Assembly (NCBI RefSeq): GCF_029258205.1
Contig: NZ_JARHZJ010000014.1
Location: forward strand, 1-34,320
Source: Clostridium sp.
GTDB lineage: Bacteria > Bacillota > Clostridia > Clostridiales > Clostridiaceae
Reading direction: 5' to 3'
Length of the DNA stretch: 34,320 nucleotides
Numbering within the stretch: position 1 is the stretch's first letter; the number at the start of each line of letters is the position of its first letter. The notes below the pieces were generated by a model. The model searched no databases. It saw only the letters and a program-made list of their open reading frames with translations, and was not told the DNA's origin. Below are positions 9,966-17,828 of the stretch, piece by piece. Position numbers and translations under genes: made by a program.

Positions 9966-11027
9966 TAAATTTTTATTTAAAGCAACTTGTTCTCTTATTC
10001 TTCTTAATCCATTTTTTATTGCTCTAGCTCTAGCTTCTCCAATTCCTTCTACTTGATCTAATTCTTCATTGCCAGCTTCAAGAATATATTTAAGCTTTCC
10101 AAAATGTCCTACTAGATTTTCTATTACATTTGAAGGTATTCTTGGTACCTTATTTGATATTCTATACCCTCTTGGTGACACTAATGTGTCAATTAAAGAT
10201 TTTCCTATATATCCTAATTCTTTTGCTATTATATCTAAATCTAATAAATCTTCAGCTGATAATTCCTGAATTTCTTTGTAAACATAATTATACTCCATTT
10301 TATCATAACAATAATCTCTTATTAAAAGCACTCCATCTTGCTCTATACTTCTTACTAGCTCATTTAATTGCATAGAAATAAGTCTTCCTTCATTTCCTAA
10401 CTCAATAATGTATCCTTCTATCTCTTCAACTATTCTCATTACCATTTCAGTTCTCTGTATAGCTGTAGTTACATCAAAAAGAGTTGCCAAGTCTTGAAAC
10501 TCAAGTATATTAAGATTATTTGTTACTCTTTCAAGTACAGCTACATACTTTTCTAATGTTTGTATAGCCTGATTTGCTTTACTTAATATAACAGCACTAT
10601 CTCTTAAGACATATTTTATGTCTCCTTTATAAACAGTAATTATATTTCTTCTTTGTGATATAGCTATTACTATTTTATTTGTTTGCTTTGCAACCCTTTG
10701 AGCAGTTCTATGTCTTGTTCCTGTTTCAAATGTACTTATAGATTGATTTGGCATAAGCTGAGCATTTGCGTAGAGTATTCTTTTTCTATCTGAAGTAAGT
10801 ACTAATGCTCCATCCATTTTAGCAAGCTCATATATATATGCCGGACTATATTCAGAATTTATATTAAATCCACCATCTACTAAATCTAATATTTCTTCAT
10901 TATCTCCTAATACTATAAGTCCTCCTGTTTTGGCTCTAAGTATATTATCTAATCCTTCCCTTAAAGAAGTACCTGGGCTCATTATTTTTAATATTTTTTT
11001 TAACTCATCATCATGTACAGTTCTCAT
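9963..11027 (-). CDS. disA: DNA integrity scanning diadenylate cyclase DisA
   Basis: DisA condenses two ATP to cyclic-di-AMP and scans DNA, stalling at branched structures. The N-terminal DAC domain has its DGA motif at residues 72-74 and RHR at 105-107, both needed for catalysis. A helical linker follows (about 145-285), and the C-terminus has a helix-hairpin-helix DNA-binding domain with [20 protein letters not shown] at about 325-344. Its length of 354 residues matches the family. It follows radA by 19 bases, as in Bacillus, where RadA and DisA interact. A likely receptor for its product, DarA, is encoded at 25507-25836. Confidence 0.97.
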   Translation of the reverse strand: MRTVHDDELKKILKIMSPGTSLREGLDNILRAKTGGLIVLGDNEEILDLVDGGFNINSEYSPAYIYELAKMDGALVLTSDRKRILYANAQLMPNQSISTFETGTRHRTAQRVAKQTNKIVIAISQRRNIITVYKGDIKYVLRDSAVILSKANQAIQTLEKYVAVLERVTNNLNILEFQDLATLFDVTTAIQRTEMVMRIVEEIEGYIIELGNEGRLISMQLNELVRSIEQDGVLLIRDYCYDKMEYNYVYKEIQELSAEDLLDLDIIAKELGYIGKSLIDTLVSPRGYRISNKVPRIPSNVIENLVGHFGKLKYILEAGNEELDQVEGIGEARARAIKNGLRRIREQVALNKNL

Positions 11028-11046
11028 TTACTCACACCTATCCATC

Positions 11047-12408
11047 TTAAAATATCTTTCCTATTGCTTCCCTTACAGTTTTTACCCCTATAAGATTTAA
11101 TTTACTTCCCTTTAATTTTTCTAAACTTCTATAAGGAACAACTGCATTTAAAAATCCCATTTTTTCTGCTTCATTTAATATTCTGTCACAATTTGATATT
11201 GGTCTTATTTCACCTGTTAACCCAACCTCACCTACAACAACTAATTTTTCTAAGCTAGTTGCTTTACCTTTAACAGAGGATACAAGTGAAATAGCAATTC
11301 CTAAGTCTGCTGTAGTACCTTCTATTTCAAGTCCTCCTACTACATTTACATAAACATCAGTATTGTAAAAAGGAACTCTTAATTTTTTTTCTAATACAGC
11401 TAATATTAAACTTAACCTTGAATTTTCTACTCCCACAGAGGTTCTTCTAGGCATAACTGCTTTTGTTTCAGATGCTAATGATTGTATTTCTACAAGAATA
11501 GGTCTAGTTCCTTCCATGACTCCAATTACAACTGACCCTTCTTGATTAAAACTAGTGTCCTCTAAAAACATACTAGATGGATCATAAACTTGCATCAATC
11601 CTTCTCCACGCATTTCAAAAACACCTATTTCAGCTGTAGTACCAAATCTATTTTTCATGGTCCTTAATATTCTAAATTCTTCAGTTCTTTCTCCTTCAAA
11701 GGATAGTACAGTATCCACCATGTGTTCTAATACTCTTGGTCCAGCTAAATCCCCTTGCTTAGTAACATGAGCAACTATAAATAAAGGAATATTTTTACCT
11801 TTAGCTATTCTCATCACAGCATTTGAGCACTCTTTAACCTGTGAAACACTTCCTGGCGCTGAAGAAACTGTTTCTCTATAAATTGTTTGTATTGAATCTA
11901 TTATTATGAAAACTGGTTCAAGTTTATCTATATATGCTTCTATTACATCAAGATTAGTTTCGGAAACTATATAAAGTTCTTCTGCATCAACTTTTAACCT
12001 ATCTCCTCTTATTTTTATTTGTTCTTCTGATTCTTCTCCAGAAACATATAAAACTTTACCATATTTTTTTGAAATATTATTTGCTGTCTGTAAAAGAAGT
12101 GTAGATTTACCTATTCCAGGATCACCAGATATAAGTGTAAGTGAACCCTTAACAAGCCCTCCACCTAACACTCTATTTAATTCACCAATTCCAGTATCAT
12201 ATCTTTCTTTTTCACCTGACTTAATTTCTTTTATCTTTTTAAGCTCACCAATTTGTCGTTCAATCTTAGGAGAAGATTGATTATTTTTAGTATCCCTAAT
12301 CTCTTCCACTAAAGTATTCCAATTATTGCATTCTGGACATTTTCCCATCCATTTAGGTGTTTCATATCCGCAATTTTGACATACATATATGCTTCTAACC
12401 TTTACCAC
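11047..12408 (-). CDS. radA: DNA repair protein RadA (Sms), GTG start
   Basis: RadA is a RecA-like ATPase and helicase that drives branch migration in recombination. The N-terminal zinc finger is CQNCGY...KCPECNNW. The Walker A motif is GDPGIGKST, the RadA-specific motif is KNRFG, and the C-terminus is a Lon-protease-like domain with no protease role expected. The frame opens at an ATG at 12432 that lacks a ribosome binding site. GGAG lies eight bases before the GTG at 12408 (VVKVRSIYVCQNCGY), which gives the usual seven residues before the zinc finger and a normal 453-residue length. It is cotranscribed with disA. In Bacillus clpC precedes radA directly; here nagB and other genes intervene. 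Confidence 0.95.
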   Translation of the reverse strand: MVKVRSIYVCQNCGYETPKWMGKCPECNNWNTLVEEIRDTKNNQSSPKIERQIGELKKIKEIKSGEKERYDTGIGELNRVLGGGLVKGSLTLISGDPGIGKSTLLLQTANNISKKYGKVLYVSGEESEEQIKIRGDRLKVDAEELYIVSETNLDVIEAYIDKLEPVFIIIDSIQTIYRETVSSAPGSVSQVKECSNAVMRIAKGKNIPLFIVAHVTKQGDLAGPRVLEHMVDTVLSFEGERTEEFRILRTMKNRFGTTAEIGVFEMRGEGLMQVYDPSSMFLEDTSFNQEGSVVIGVMEGTRPILVEIQSLASETKAVMPRRTSVGVENSRLSLILAVLEKKLRVPFYNTDVYVNVVGGLEIEGTTADLGIAISLVSSVKGKATSLEKLVVVGEVGLTGEIRPISNCDRILNEAEKMGFLNAVVPYRSLEKLKGSKLNLIGVKTVREAIGKIF

Positions 12409-12572
12409 TTTACCAACTCCAAATTTCTTCATTTTACGTACAAATCTAATTATTTCCTAATATATCCTTAAATAATCATATCATATCATTATAACTAATC
12501 ACATACTTATTTATTATTATTTTCTTAAAAAGATTCATTTAAAATATTTAATAATAATTGTTAAAATAATAA

Positions 12573-12634
12573 TAAAAAAAACCGTTTGTAAATTCAAGCA
12601 TTTAAATAACGCTTTTTATCTACAAACAGTCTTT
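12573..12634 (-). terminator. Terminator after nagB
   Basis: On the minus strand ACTGTTTGTAGA pairs with TTTACAAACGGT around a loop of about 25 bases, then comes an eight-base T-run. The remaining 160 bases up to radA are A+T-rich and hold no visible gene; the radA promoter should lie there. Confidence 0.78.
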
Positions 12635-12661
12635 TTATATATTAATCTAGGATAGTAATAA

Positions 12662-13390
12662 CTATTTTAATAATTTAGCTGCATCTTCATCAACTATTAA
12701 TACTACATCTCTATGCATTTGTAACATAGTAGCTGGAATTTCAGTTGTTATTTTTCCACTCATAATGGCCTCTACAACTTCAGCTTTTCCTTCTCCACTT
12801 GCTATAACCATTATTTTTTTAGCCTTCATTATTCCACCAAGCCCCATAGTTATAGCTTTTCTTGGTACATAATCAATTGAATCAAAGAATCTCGCATTTG
12901 CTTCTATAGTTGATTCTTTAAGGTCAGTTAAATGAGTTCCCACACTTAGCTCTTCTCCTGGTTCATTAAATCCTATGTGTCCATTTGCACCTAATCCTAA
13001 TAATTGAAGGTCAATTCCTCCCATATTTTGAATTCTCTCATCATATACCCTGCACTCTTCTCCAATATTTTCTGCTAATCCATTAGGTACGAATGTATTA
13101 TTTTTATCTATATTTATGTGATTAAATAAATTTGTATTCATAAAATATCTATAACTTTGATTATGATCTCCTGATAAACCAACATATTCATCTAAATTTA
13201 TACTTTTAACTTTTGAGAAATCTAACTCTCCTTCATTGTACATTCTAATAAGCTCTTTATACATTCCTACTGGAGTTCCACCAGTAGCTAATCCTAAAAC
13301 AATTTCAGGATTTCTTTTTATATCTTCAGCCATTTCTTTAGCTGAAACCTTACTCATTTCCTCATAATTCTTAGTAACGATTAATCTCAT
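12662..13390 (-). CDS. nagB: Glucosamine-6-phosphate deaminase
   Basis: NagB turns glucosamine-6-phosphate into fructose-6-phosphate and ammonia, feeding amino sugars into glycolysis. It has 242 residues, the length of the short Gram-positive form. Motifs are GLATGGTPVGMYKELIR (about 33-49), NLDEYVGLSGDHNQSYRYFM (about 65-84) and LGLGANGHIGFNEPG (about 130-144), the last carrying the catalytic histidine. Its ATG overlaps the nagR stop as ATGA, so the two genes are translationally coupled. No nagA lies nearby. Control by NagR is inferred from the operon and from the operator at 14151-14162. Confidence 0.97.
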   Translation of the reverse strand: MRLIVTKNYEEMSKVSAKEMAEDIKRNPEIVLGLATGGTPVGMYKELIRMYNEGELDFSKVKSINLDEYVGLSGDHNQSYRYFMNTNLFNHINIDKNNTFVPNGLAENIGEECRVYDERIQNMGGIDLQLLGLGANGHIGFNEPGEELSVGTHLTDLKESTIEANARFFDSIDYVPRKAITMGLGGIMKAKKIMVIASGEGKAEVVEAIMSGKITTEIPATMLQMHRDVVLIVDEDAAKLLK

Positions 13391-14109
13391 TTTAATTTCC
13401 CCTCTCTTTTAGAAATATTAATTTCTAATATATATTTATCTGATCTATAAATTGCATCTTCAACGTAAATTATTTCACCATCTGAATTTAAAGCTGTATT
13501 ATGACTTTTTAAAAGAGGTACTTGTTTATCAACATTAAATAAAGCTTTTAACTCATCATCCATTATTAAGGCTATTAAAGCTGATTCTGTACTTTCTATA
13601 ATATGTCCATTTTCTTCTAATAACTTAAATAATGATCTCTCTAAATCATTTCTAGTTACAAAGCCACAATATTCACAAGGAATATAAACAACCTCATTAG
13701 CAACAGCTTCACCATCAACTAATCTTAATCTATTTATTTTATATATTTTTTCCACATCAAAAGTATCTACTAATTCATCAGGTGTATTAATAACTTCAAA
13801 ATCTATAACTTTAGTTATTAAACTTCTTCCTGCTTTTTTAATAATTTCTGAGAAACTCATCATATCTTCTTGCTTTACTTTAGGTTCACATACGAAGGTT
13901 CCTTTTCCTTTTTCTCTAACAAGAAGCCCTTCTTGTACTAGTTCTCCTAAAGCCTGTCTGACAGTCATCCTACTTACTCCATAAGTCTCTGTTAACTCTC
14001 TTTCACTTGCTATACACTGTCCTACTTGCCAAGTTCCATCTGCTATCTTTTCTTTTATCATCTCTTTTAATTGGTAATACACAGGTATAGGACTATTTTT
14101 ATCTATCAT
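13387..14109 (-). CDS. nagR: GntR/HutC-family regulator of amino-sugar use (NagR-like)
   Basis: A 240-residue transcription factor. The N-terminal winged helix (about 8-75) has the GntR signature, with ASERELTETYGVSRMTVRQA and GKGTFV in the wing. The C-terminal UTRA effector domain (about 90-235) probably binds a sugar phosphate such as glucosamine-6-phosphate or GlcNAc-6-phosphate. AGGAGGAGAAATC precedes the ATG. It lies directly upstream of nagB, with a four-base overlap. A dre-type palindrome overlaps its own -35 element, so autoregulation is likely. The regulon beyond nagB cannot be read from this window. Confidence 0.92.
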   Translation of the reverse strand: MIDKNSPIPVYYQLKEMIKEKIADGTWQVGQCIASERELTETYGVSRMTVRQALGELVQEGLLVREKGKGTFVCEPKVKQEDMMSFSEIIKKAGRSLITKVIDFEVINTPDELVDTFDVEKIYKINRLRLVDGEAVANEVVYIPCEYCGFVTRNDLERSLFKLLEENGHIIESTESALIALIMDDELKALFNVDKQVPLLKSHNTALNSDGEIIYVEDAIYRSDKYILEINISKREGKLK

Positions 14110-14128
14110 GATTTCTCCTCCTAATTAA

Positions 14129-14162
14129 ATTATACTCAACTGGCCTCAACTTGTCTAGACCA
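14129..14162 (-). promoter_or_regulatory. nagR-nagB promoter with dre-type NagR operator
   Basis: On the minus strand, TGGTCTAGACAA (14162-14151) matches 11 of 12 bases of the NagR/DasR dre palindrome TGGTCTAGACCA as I know it. It covers the -35 TAGACA (14157-14152). After a 17-base spacer comes a perfect TATAAT (14134-14129). Binding there would block polymerase. Confidence 0.8.
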
Positions 14163-14252
14163 CTATACATTTTTTTATAATAATTTCATATTTAGTCTAT
14201 GTTATATTTTATCATTTATCATTAAATATTTTCCACTTTTATCAGTGCTAAT

Positions 14253-14282
14253 GAATATATATTGAAATTTTATCAAATACTA
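14253..14282 (+). promoter_or_regulatory. Candidate forespore (sigma-G-like) promoter
   Basis: GAATA (14253-14257), an 18-base spacer and AATACTA (14276-14282) resemble the sigma-G elements of Bacillus (GHATR, then CATxxTA), with one mismatch. The start would fall just before the ribosome binding site of the small gene at 14308. Short A+T-rich motifs like this can arise by chance. Confidence 0.35.
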
Positions 14283-14307
14283 TAAATAAAAATTAGGAGG
14301 GATTCCA

Positions 14308-14472
14308 TTGAACTTAAAGAATAAATTTAGTAATAACTCTATGGTTTATGAAAACCCATTGCATTCTTCTAATACCGTCCTAACTAGTCTATCTTCCTTT
14401 AACAATAATAATGAAGATACAATGCATAATTTAATCTTTAATGATCATTTAAATGACGGTCAAATTAAATAA
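14308..14472 (+). CDS. Small Asn/Ser-rich protein of 54 residues, TTG start
   Basis: I do not recognise this protein. A TTG start at 14308 is preceded, seven bases upstream, by a perfect AGGAGG (14295-14300). The frame runs 54 codons to TAA at 14470. The product begins MNLKNKFSNNSMVYENPLHS and ends DHLNDGQIK. It is hydrophilic, about a fifth asparagine, and has no cysteine, no membrane segment and no signal peptide. It stands alone between nagR (divergent) and the glutaredoxin gene. The perfect ribosome binding site is the main support. The composition would suit a minor spore or coat-associated protein, but that is only a guess. Confidence 0.6.
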   Translation: MNLKNKFSNNSMVYENPLHSSNTVLTSLSSFNNNNEDTMHNLIFNDHLNDGQIK

Positions 14473-14563
14473 TTATTTTTTATTGATTTAAATCACATAT
14501 TTTATACACTTTTAATACTTAAAATAAATATATATAAAATTAATTGGCATAGGAGATGATAAT

Positions 14564-14791
14564 ATGGTAAAGGTTTATTCAACAAACTCTTGTCCATGGT
14601 GCGTTAAAGCAAAACAATATCTTAAATCAAAAAATATTGAATTTGAAGATTTAAACGTACAAACAGATATGGTTGCTAGAGAAGATATGCTTAAAAAGAG
14701 TAAACAAATGGGTGTTCCTGTTTTAGATATAAATGGAACTATTATAGTTGGTTTCGATAAAAATGCTATAGATAAAGCTTTAAATGAATAG
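14564..14791 (+). CDS. Glutaredoxin-like protein (CPWC)
   Basis: A 75-residue thioredoxin-fold protein that should reduce disulfides or mixed disulfides. The active site CPWC is at residues 10-13, the cis-proline is in GVPVLDI (about 50-56), and VGFDKNAIDKAL ends the fold. It resembles the NrdH/YruB-like glutaredoxins, which often take electrons from thioredoxin reductase rather than glutathione. AGGAGATGATAAT precedes the ATG and a terminator follows directly, so it is monocistronic. A paralogue with a CGPC site is encoded at 16382-16615, and the two share MVKVYS and VGFDK at equivalent positions. The physiological substrate is unknown. Confidence 0.93.
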   Translation: MVKVYSTNSCPWCVKAKQYLKSKNIEFEDLNVQTDMVAREDMLKKSKQMGVPVLDINGTIIVGFDKNAIDKALNE

Positions 14792-14801
14792 GAACATAAA
14801 A

Positions 14802-14836
14802 ATAGAGAGATGTTTTTTACATCTCTCTATTTTTTT
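14802..14836 (+). terminator. Terminator of the glutaredoxin gene
   Basis: ATAGAGAGATGT pairs perfectly with ACATCTCTCTAT around a five-base loop, followed by TTTTTTG. Confidence 0.92.
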
Positions 14837-14841
14837 GCAAT

Positions 14842-14877
14842 AAAAAAGACTACAAATAGAAAATTTACTTGTAGCCT
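14842..14877 (-). terminator. Terminator of the trxB-gapN operon
   Basis: On the minus strand GGCTACAAGTA pairs with TATTTGTAGTC around a seven-base loop, followed by TTTTTTATT. It lies 40 bases after the gapN stop and back to back with the glutaredoxin terminator. Confidence 0.88.
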
Positions 14878-14916
14878 TTTAGGTATAGATTGAAATAAAT
14901 AATAGTTCTAAAGCTA

Positions 14917-16365
14917 TTATCTTATTGTAATTACTGTTGCTTTAGGTCTAGACATTGCTTCTATAGAATATCTTATACCTTGAGTTCCCATACCAGAAGA
15001 TTTTACTCCTAAGAATGGGAAGTGATCTGGTCCTCTTTCAGTCTTGTTATTAACATGAACAGTACCAACTTCTAATTTATTAGCTATATAAAATGCTTCA
15101 TTTATATCTTTAGTAAATACTGATGATTGTAATCCATATTTAGATGCATTAGCTATTTTTATAGCTTCCTCCTTATCATTTACTCTTATGATAGGTAAAA
15201 CTGGACCAAAAGGCTCTTCCCATGCTAATCTCATCTCTGTAGTAACATTATCAAATAAAGTGGCTTCTATTAAGTTACCTTCTCTGTGTCCTCCACAAAC
15301 TAAGGTAGCACCTTTTTCTTTTGCCTCATCAATAAGTTCCATAACAAAATCAGCAGCTTTATTATCTATAAGCGGAACTATTGTTACATCCTCGACCTCT
15401 AATGGATTTCCCATTTTTAAATTTCCTATTTTTTCTTTTAATTTTTCTACTAATTTATCTGCAACTGAATTCATTACTAATATTCTTTTTACTGCAGTAC
15501 ATCTTTGTCCTGAGTAAGAATATCCACCAGCAATTATATTGTTAACAGTTAAATCTAAATCTGCATCCTCTAAAACTATAGCAGCATCTTTACCACCTAA
15601 TTCCATAAGAAGTGGCTTCATAACTGTTATTTCTGAAATTCTTCTTCCTACTTCTGTACTTCCAGTGAAGTTTATAAAGTCTATTTTATTATGAGTTACA
15701 CAATAGTCTCCTATTTCACTTCCTCTTCCAGTAATAGTATTTAAAACTCCACCTGGAAGACCAGCATCATGGAATATTTTAGCTAAGAATAAGGCTGATA
15801 AACTTCCTTGAGTAGCAGGTTTAAGAACAACACTATTTCCAGCTACTATAGCAGGTGCTATTTTTGATGCTGATAAATTTACTGGATAGTTAAAAGGGGA
15901 TATTGCTAATACAACCCCTAAAGGTTCTCTTGTTACCACAGATATTTTGCTTCTATTAAATCCTGGGAAGTTATCTGAAGGTATACTTTCTCCATCCATG
16001 CTCTTTGCAGCATCAGCTGTAAATCTTATATAGTCAGCTGTTCTACTAACTTCTGATAAAGCACTCTTTTTGTCCTTAGCAACCTCTCTTATCATTATGT
16101 TTGCTAATTCCTCTTTATGCTCTTCTAATAAGTCTGCAGTTTTATAAAGCACATGTGCTCTTTCATTTAAAGGAACTTCATTCCATGCTTTTTGTGCTTC
16201 TTCTGCATTATCAATAATTATATCTACATCTTCTTTAGAAAGACTTTGTATTCTTCCAACTAAACTACCATCTAAAGGTGATTTTATATCTATTAATTTA
16301 TCTGATTTATTTTCATAGAAATGGCCACCCATAAAGTTATAAAAAATATTTTCTTTAGTACTCAT
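14917..16365 (-). CDS. gapN: NADP-dependent non-phosphorylating glyceraldehyde-3-phosphate dehydrogenase
   Basis: GapN oxidises glyceraldehyde-3-phosphate straight to 3-phosphoglycerate and makes NADPH, bypassing one ATP-yielding glycolytic step. The 482-residue aldehyde dehydrogenase has the catalytic Asn159 in SPFNYPVN, the general base Glu255 in MELGGKD and the nucleophile Cys289 in YSGQRCTAVKRILV. The stretches SKIAPAIVAGN, NTITGRGSEIGD and RLAWEEPFGPVLPIIRV match streptococcal GapN closely, which sets it apart from other aldehyde dehydrogenases. AAGGTGATTCTTA precedes the ATG. It is the last gene of an operon with trxB and a glutaredoxin-like gene, 16 bases downstream of the latter, so NADPH supply may be tied to thiol reduction. 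Confidence 0.95.
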   Translation of the reverse strand: MSTKENIFYNFMGGHFYENKSDKLIDIKSPLDGSLVGRIQSLSKEDVDIIIDNAEEAQKAWNEVPLNERAHVLYKTADLLEEHKEELANIMIREVAKDKKSALSEVSRTADYIRFTADAAKSMDGESIPSDNFPGFNRSKISVVTREPLGVVLAISPFNYPVNLSASKIAPAIVAGNSVVLKPATQGSLSALFLAKIFHDAGLPGGVLNTITGRGSEIGDYCVTHNKIDFINFTGSTEVGRRISEITVMKPLLMELGGKDAAIVLEDADLDLTVNNIIAGGYSYSGQRCTAVKRILVMNSVADKLVEKLKEKIGNLKMGNPLEVEDVTIVPLIDNKAADFVMELIDEAKEKGATLVCGGHREGNLIEATLFDNVTTEMRLAWEEPFGPVLPIIRVNDKEEAIKIANASKYGLQSSVFTKDINEAFYIANKLEVGTVHVNNKTERGPDHFPFLGVKSSGMGTQGIRYSIEAMSRPKATVITIR

Positions 16366-16381
16366 TAAGAATCACCTTCTA

Positions 16382-16615
16382 CTATCTTATTTTTTCTATT
16401 GCAGCATCAATTTTCTGCTTATCAAAACCAACTATAACATCTTCTCCTATAACAGCTACTGGAACTGATCTTTGTCCTGAAACTTCTAAAACTTCATTTC
16501 TATCTTCCTTACCATCTGCAACTGTTATTGTTTCATATTGAACACCTAATTTTTCTAAATACTTTTTTAATTTATTACATGGTCCACACCATTCAACTGA
16601 GTATACTTTTACCAT
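16382..16615 (-). CDS. Glutaredoxin/thioredoxin-like protein (CGPC)
   Basis: A 77-residue thioredoxin-fold protein with CGPC at residues 10-13 and a cis-proline in RSVPVAVIG. It starts two bases after trxB ends, so the pair is almost certainly a dedicated reductase and carrier. The small size resembles the glutaredoxin-like partner (Cp9) that works with a TrxB-like flavoprotein (Cp34) to reduce peroxiredoxin in Clostridium pasteurianum; a similar job here is an inference. Its paralogue at 14564 has CPWC instead. Confidence 0.93.
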   Translation of the reverse strand: MVKVYSVEWCGPCNKLKKYLEKLGVQYETITVADGKEDRNEVLEVSGQRSVPVAVIGEDVIVGFDKQKIDAAIEKIR

Positions 16616-16617
16616 AA

Positions 16618-17556
16618 TTATCTCTCCTTTATTTCTGAAATATATTTTTCTGCATGTAATGCTGCTATAGTCCCATCTGAAACAGCAGTAGTTATTTGTC
16701 TAAACATTTTTTCTCTAACATCTCCAGCTACATAAACCCCCTCAACATTAGTTCTCATGTTTTCATCGCCTTCTATATAACCATTCTCTTTAATATTTAT
16801 ATATTCTCTAAACATAGATGTCTTAGGTTCTGTTCCTATATATCCAAAGACTCCATTTATAGAAATTTCTTTTTCTTCTCCAGTTTTAGTATTTTTTATT
16901 CTTGCAGCTTCAACAAACTCACCACCTAGAACATCAACTAAATCCCAGTTATACATTATTTCAATATTTTCCTTATTACTCGCAGCCTCTAATGTCTTAG
17001 CTTCTGCACGGAAATAATCATATCTTCTTATAACTATTACTTTTTTAACTATATTAGATAGATATAAAGCCTCTTCTAAAGCAGCATTTCCTCCACCTAC
17101 AACTGCAACTACCTCATCTTGATAAACTGCACCATCACATACTGCGCAGTAATGTATACCCTTACCTAAATATTTACTTTCACTTGGAATTGGTAATTTT
17201 TTAGGTGTAGCTCCTGTAGCTATTATTACAGCCTTAGGCTTATATATATAATCTCCAGTCTCTATGATTTTTTCATCATCTTTTAATGAAACATTTTCTA
17301 TAAAATCAAACTCATCTATTATAGCTCCACAAGCTTCTGCCTGGGCTTGAATTCTATCAGCAAGTTCATTCCCTGTTATTTCTGTAAATCCAGGATAATT
17401 TTCAACTGTATAAGTTGATCTTACTTGCCCTCCAACTAAATTATCTTCTAGAACTAAAGTACTTAATTTTGCTCTTGAAGCATATATTGCAGATGTTAAT
17501 CCTGCTGGCCCAGCTCCAATTATGATTAAATCTATTTCTTTTATTTCTTTATCCAT
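16618..17556 (-). CDS. trxB: Thioredoxin reductase family flavoprotein
   Basis: A 312-residue low-molecular-weight thioredoxin reductase. The FAD-binding motif is GAGPAG (14-19), the redox-active pair is CAVC (137-140) and the nucleotide-binding loop is GGGNAA (154-159). The segment IRRYDYFRAE follows. It keeps the arginine pair that in TrxB recognises the NADPH phosphate, though the stretch is one residue longer than in the E. coli enzyme, so coenzyme preference is not certain. TAAGGAGTGTTAGT precedes the ATG. It heads an operon with a CGPC carrier and gapN. Its promoter overlaps a palindrome (17616-17632). Confidence 0.95.
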   Translation of the reverse strand: MDKEIKEIDLIIIGAGPAGLTSAIYASRAKLSTLVLEDNLVGGQVRSTYTVENYPGFTEITGNELADRIQAQAEACGAIIDEFDFIENVSLKDDEKIIETGDYIYKPKAVIIATGATPKKLPIPSESKYLGKGIHYCAVCDGAVYQDEVVAVVGGGNAALEEALYLSNIVKKVIVIRRYDYFRAEAKTLEAASNKENIEIMYNWDLVDVLGGEFVEAARIKNTKTGEEKEISINGVFGYIGTEPKTSMFREYINIKENGYIEGDENMRTNVEGVYVAGDVREKMFRQITTAVSDGTIAALHAEKYISEIKER

Positions 17557-17593
17557 ACTAACACTCCTTACTGAGGTTAAATTTATTATTTGT

Positions 17594-17632
17594 ATTATAT
17601 GATATATTATTCCATGTACCCCCTCAGGGTAC
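17594..17632 (-). promoter_or_regulatory. trxB promoter with CsoR/CstR-like palindromic operator
   Basis: On the minus strand, GTACCCTGAGGGGGTAC (17632-17616) is an inverted repeat. It is followed by a perfect TATAAT (17599-17594), with no good -35 hexamer; the palindrome takes that place. TACCCTGAGGGGGTA resembles operators of the CsoR/CstR family as I recall them (for example the B. subtilis copZA site). Which repressor binds is not shown here. Confidence 0.55.
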
Positions 17633-17771
17633 CTTTTTTATTAATTATACTCCTTGTAAAAAAATTTTTCAATAATAATTATTATTAATTATTTTTTATT
17701 TGTTTTATTTTTTATTCTAACAAAAAACTCTATTATATTATGAAATTTAAGATACAATAGATAAACACTTA

Positions 17772-17820
17772 ATAAAAAAAATAAGGTCATATATATTTAA
17801 CCATATATAACCTTATTTAA
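17772..17820 (-). terminator. Terminator of the ctsR-clpC operon
   Basis: Downstream of the clpC stop on the minus strand, AATAAGGTTATATA pairs with TATATGACCTTATT and is followed by TTTTTT. The region between this and the trxB promoter is A+T-rich and empty. Confidence 0.85.
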
Positions 17821-17828
17821 TCTTATAA

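Noticed and set aside
12662..13390. NagB active-site Asp replaced by Asn (ANGH instead of NDGH)
   Set aside because: Short Gram-positive NagB enzymes commonly have RNGH here and are active, so this is normal for the subfamily.
15188..15517. Plus-strand open frame of 109 codons opposite gapN
   Set aside because: It is an antisense shadow of a well-conserved gene, with no ribosome binding site or promoter.
17616..17639. GTACCC...GGGTAC followed by TTTTTT read as a plus-strand terminator
   Set aside because: No plus-strand gene ends nearby; its place at the -35 of trxB fits an operator better. A dual role cannot be excluded.
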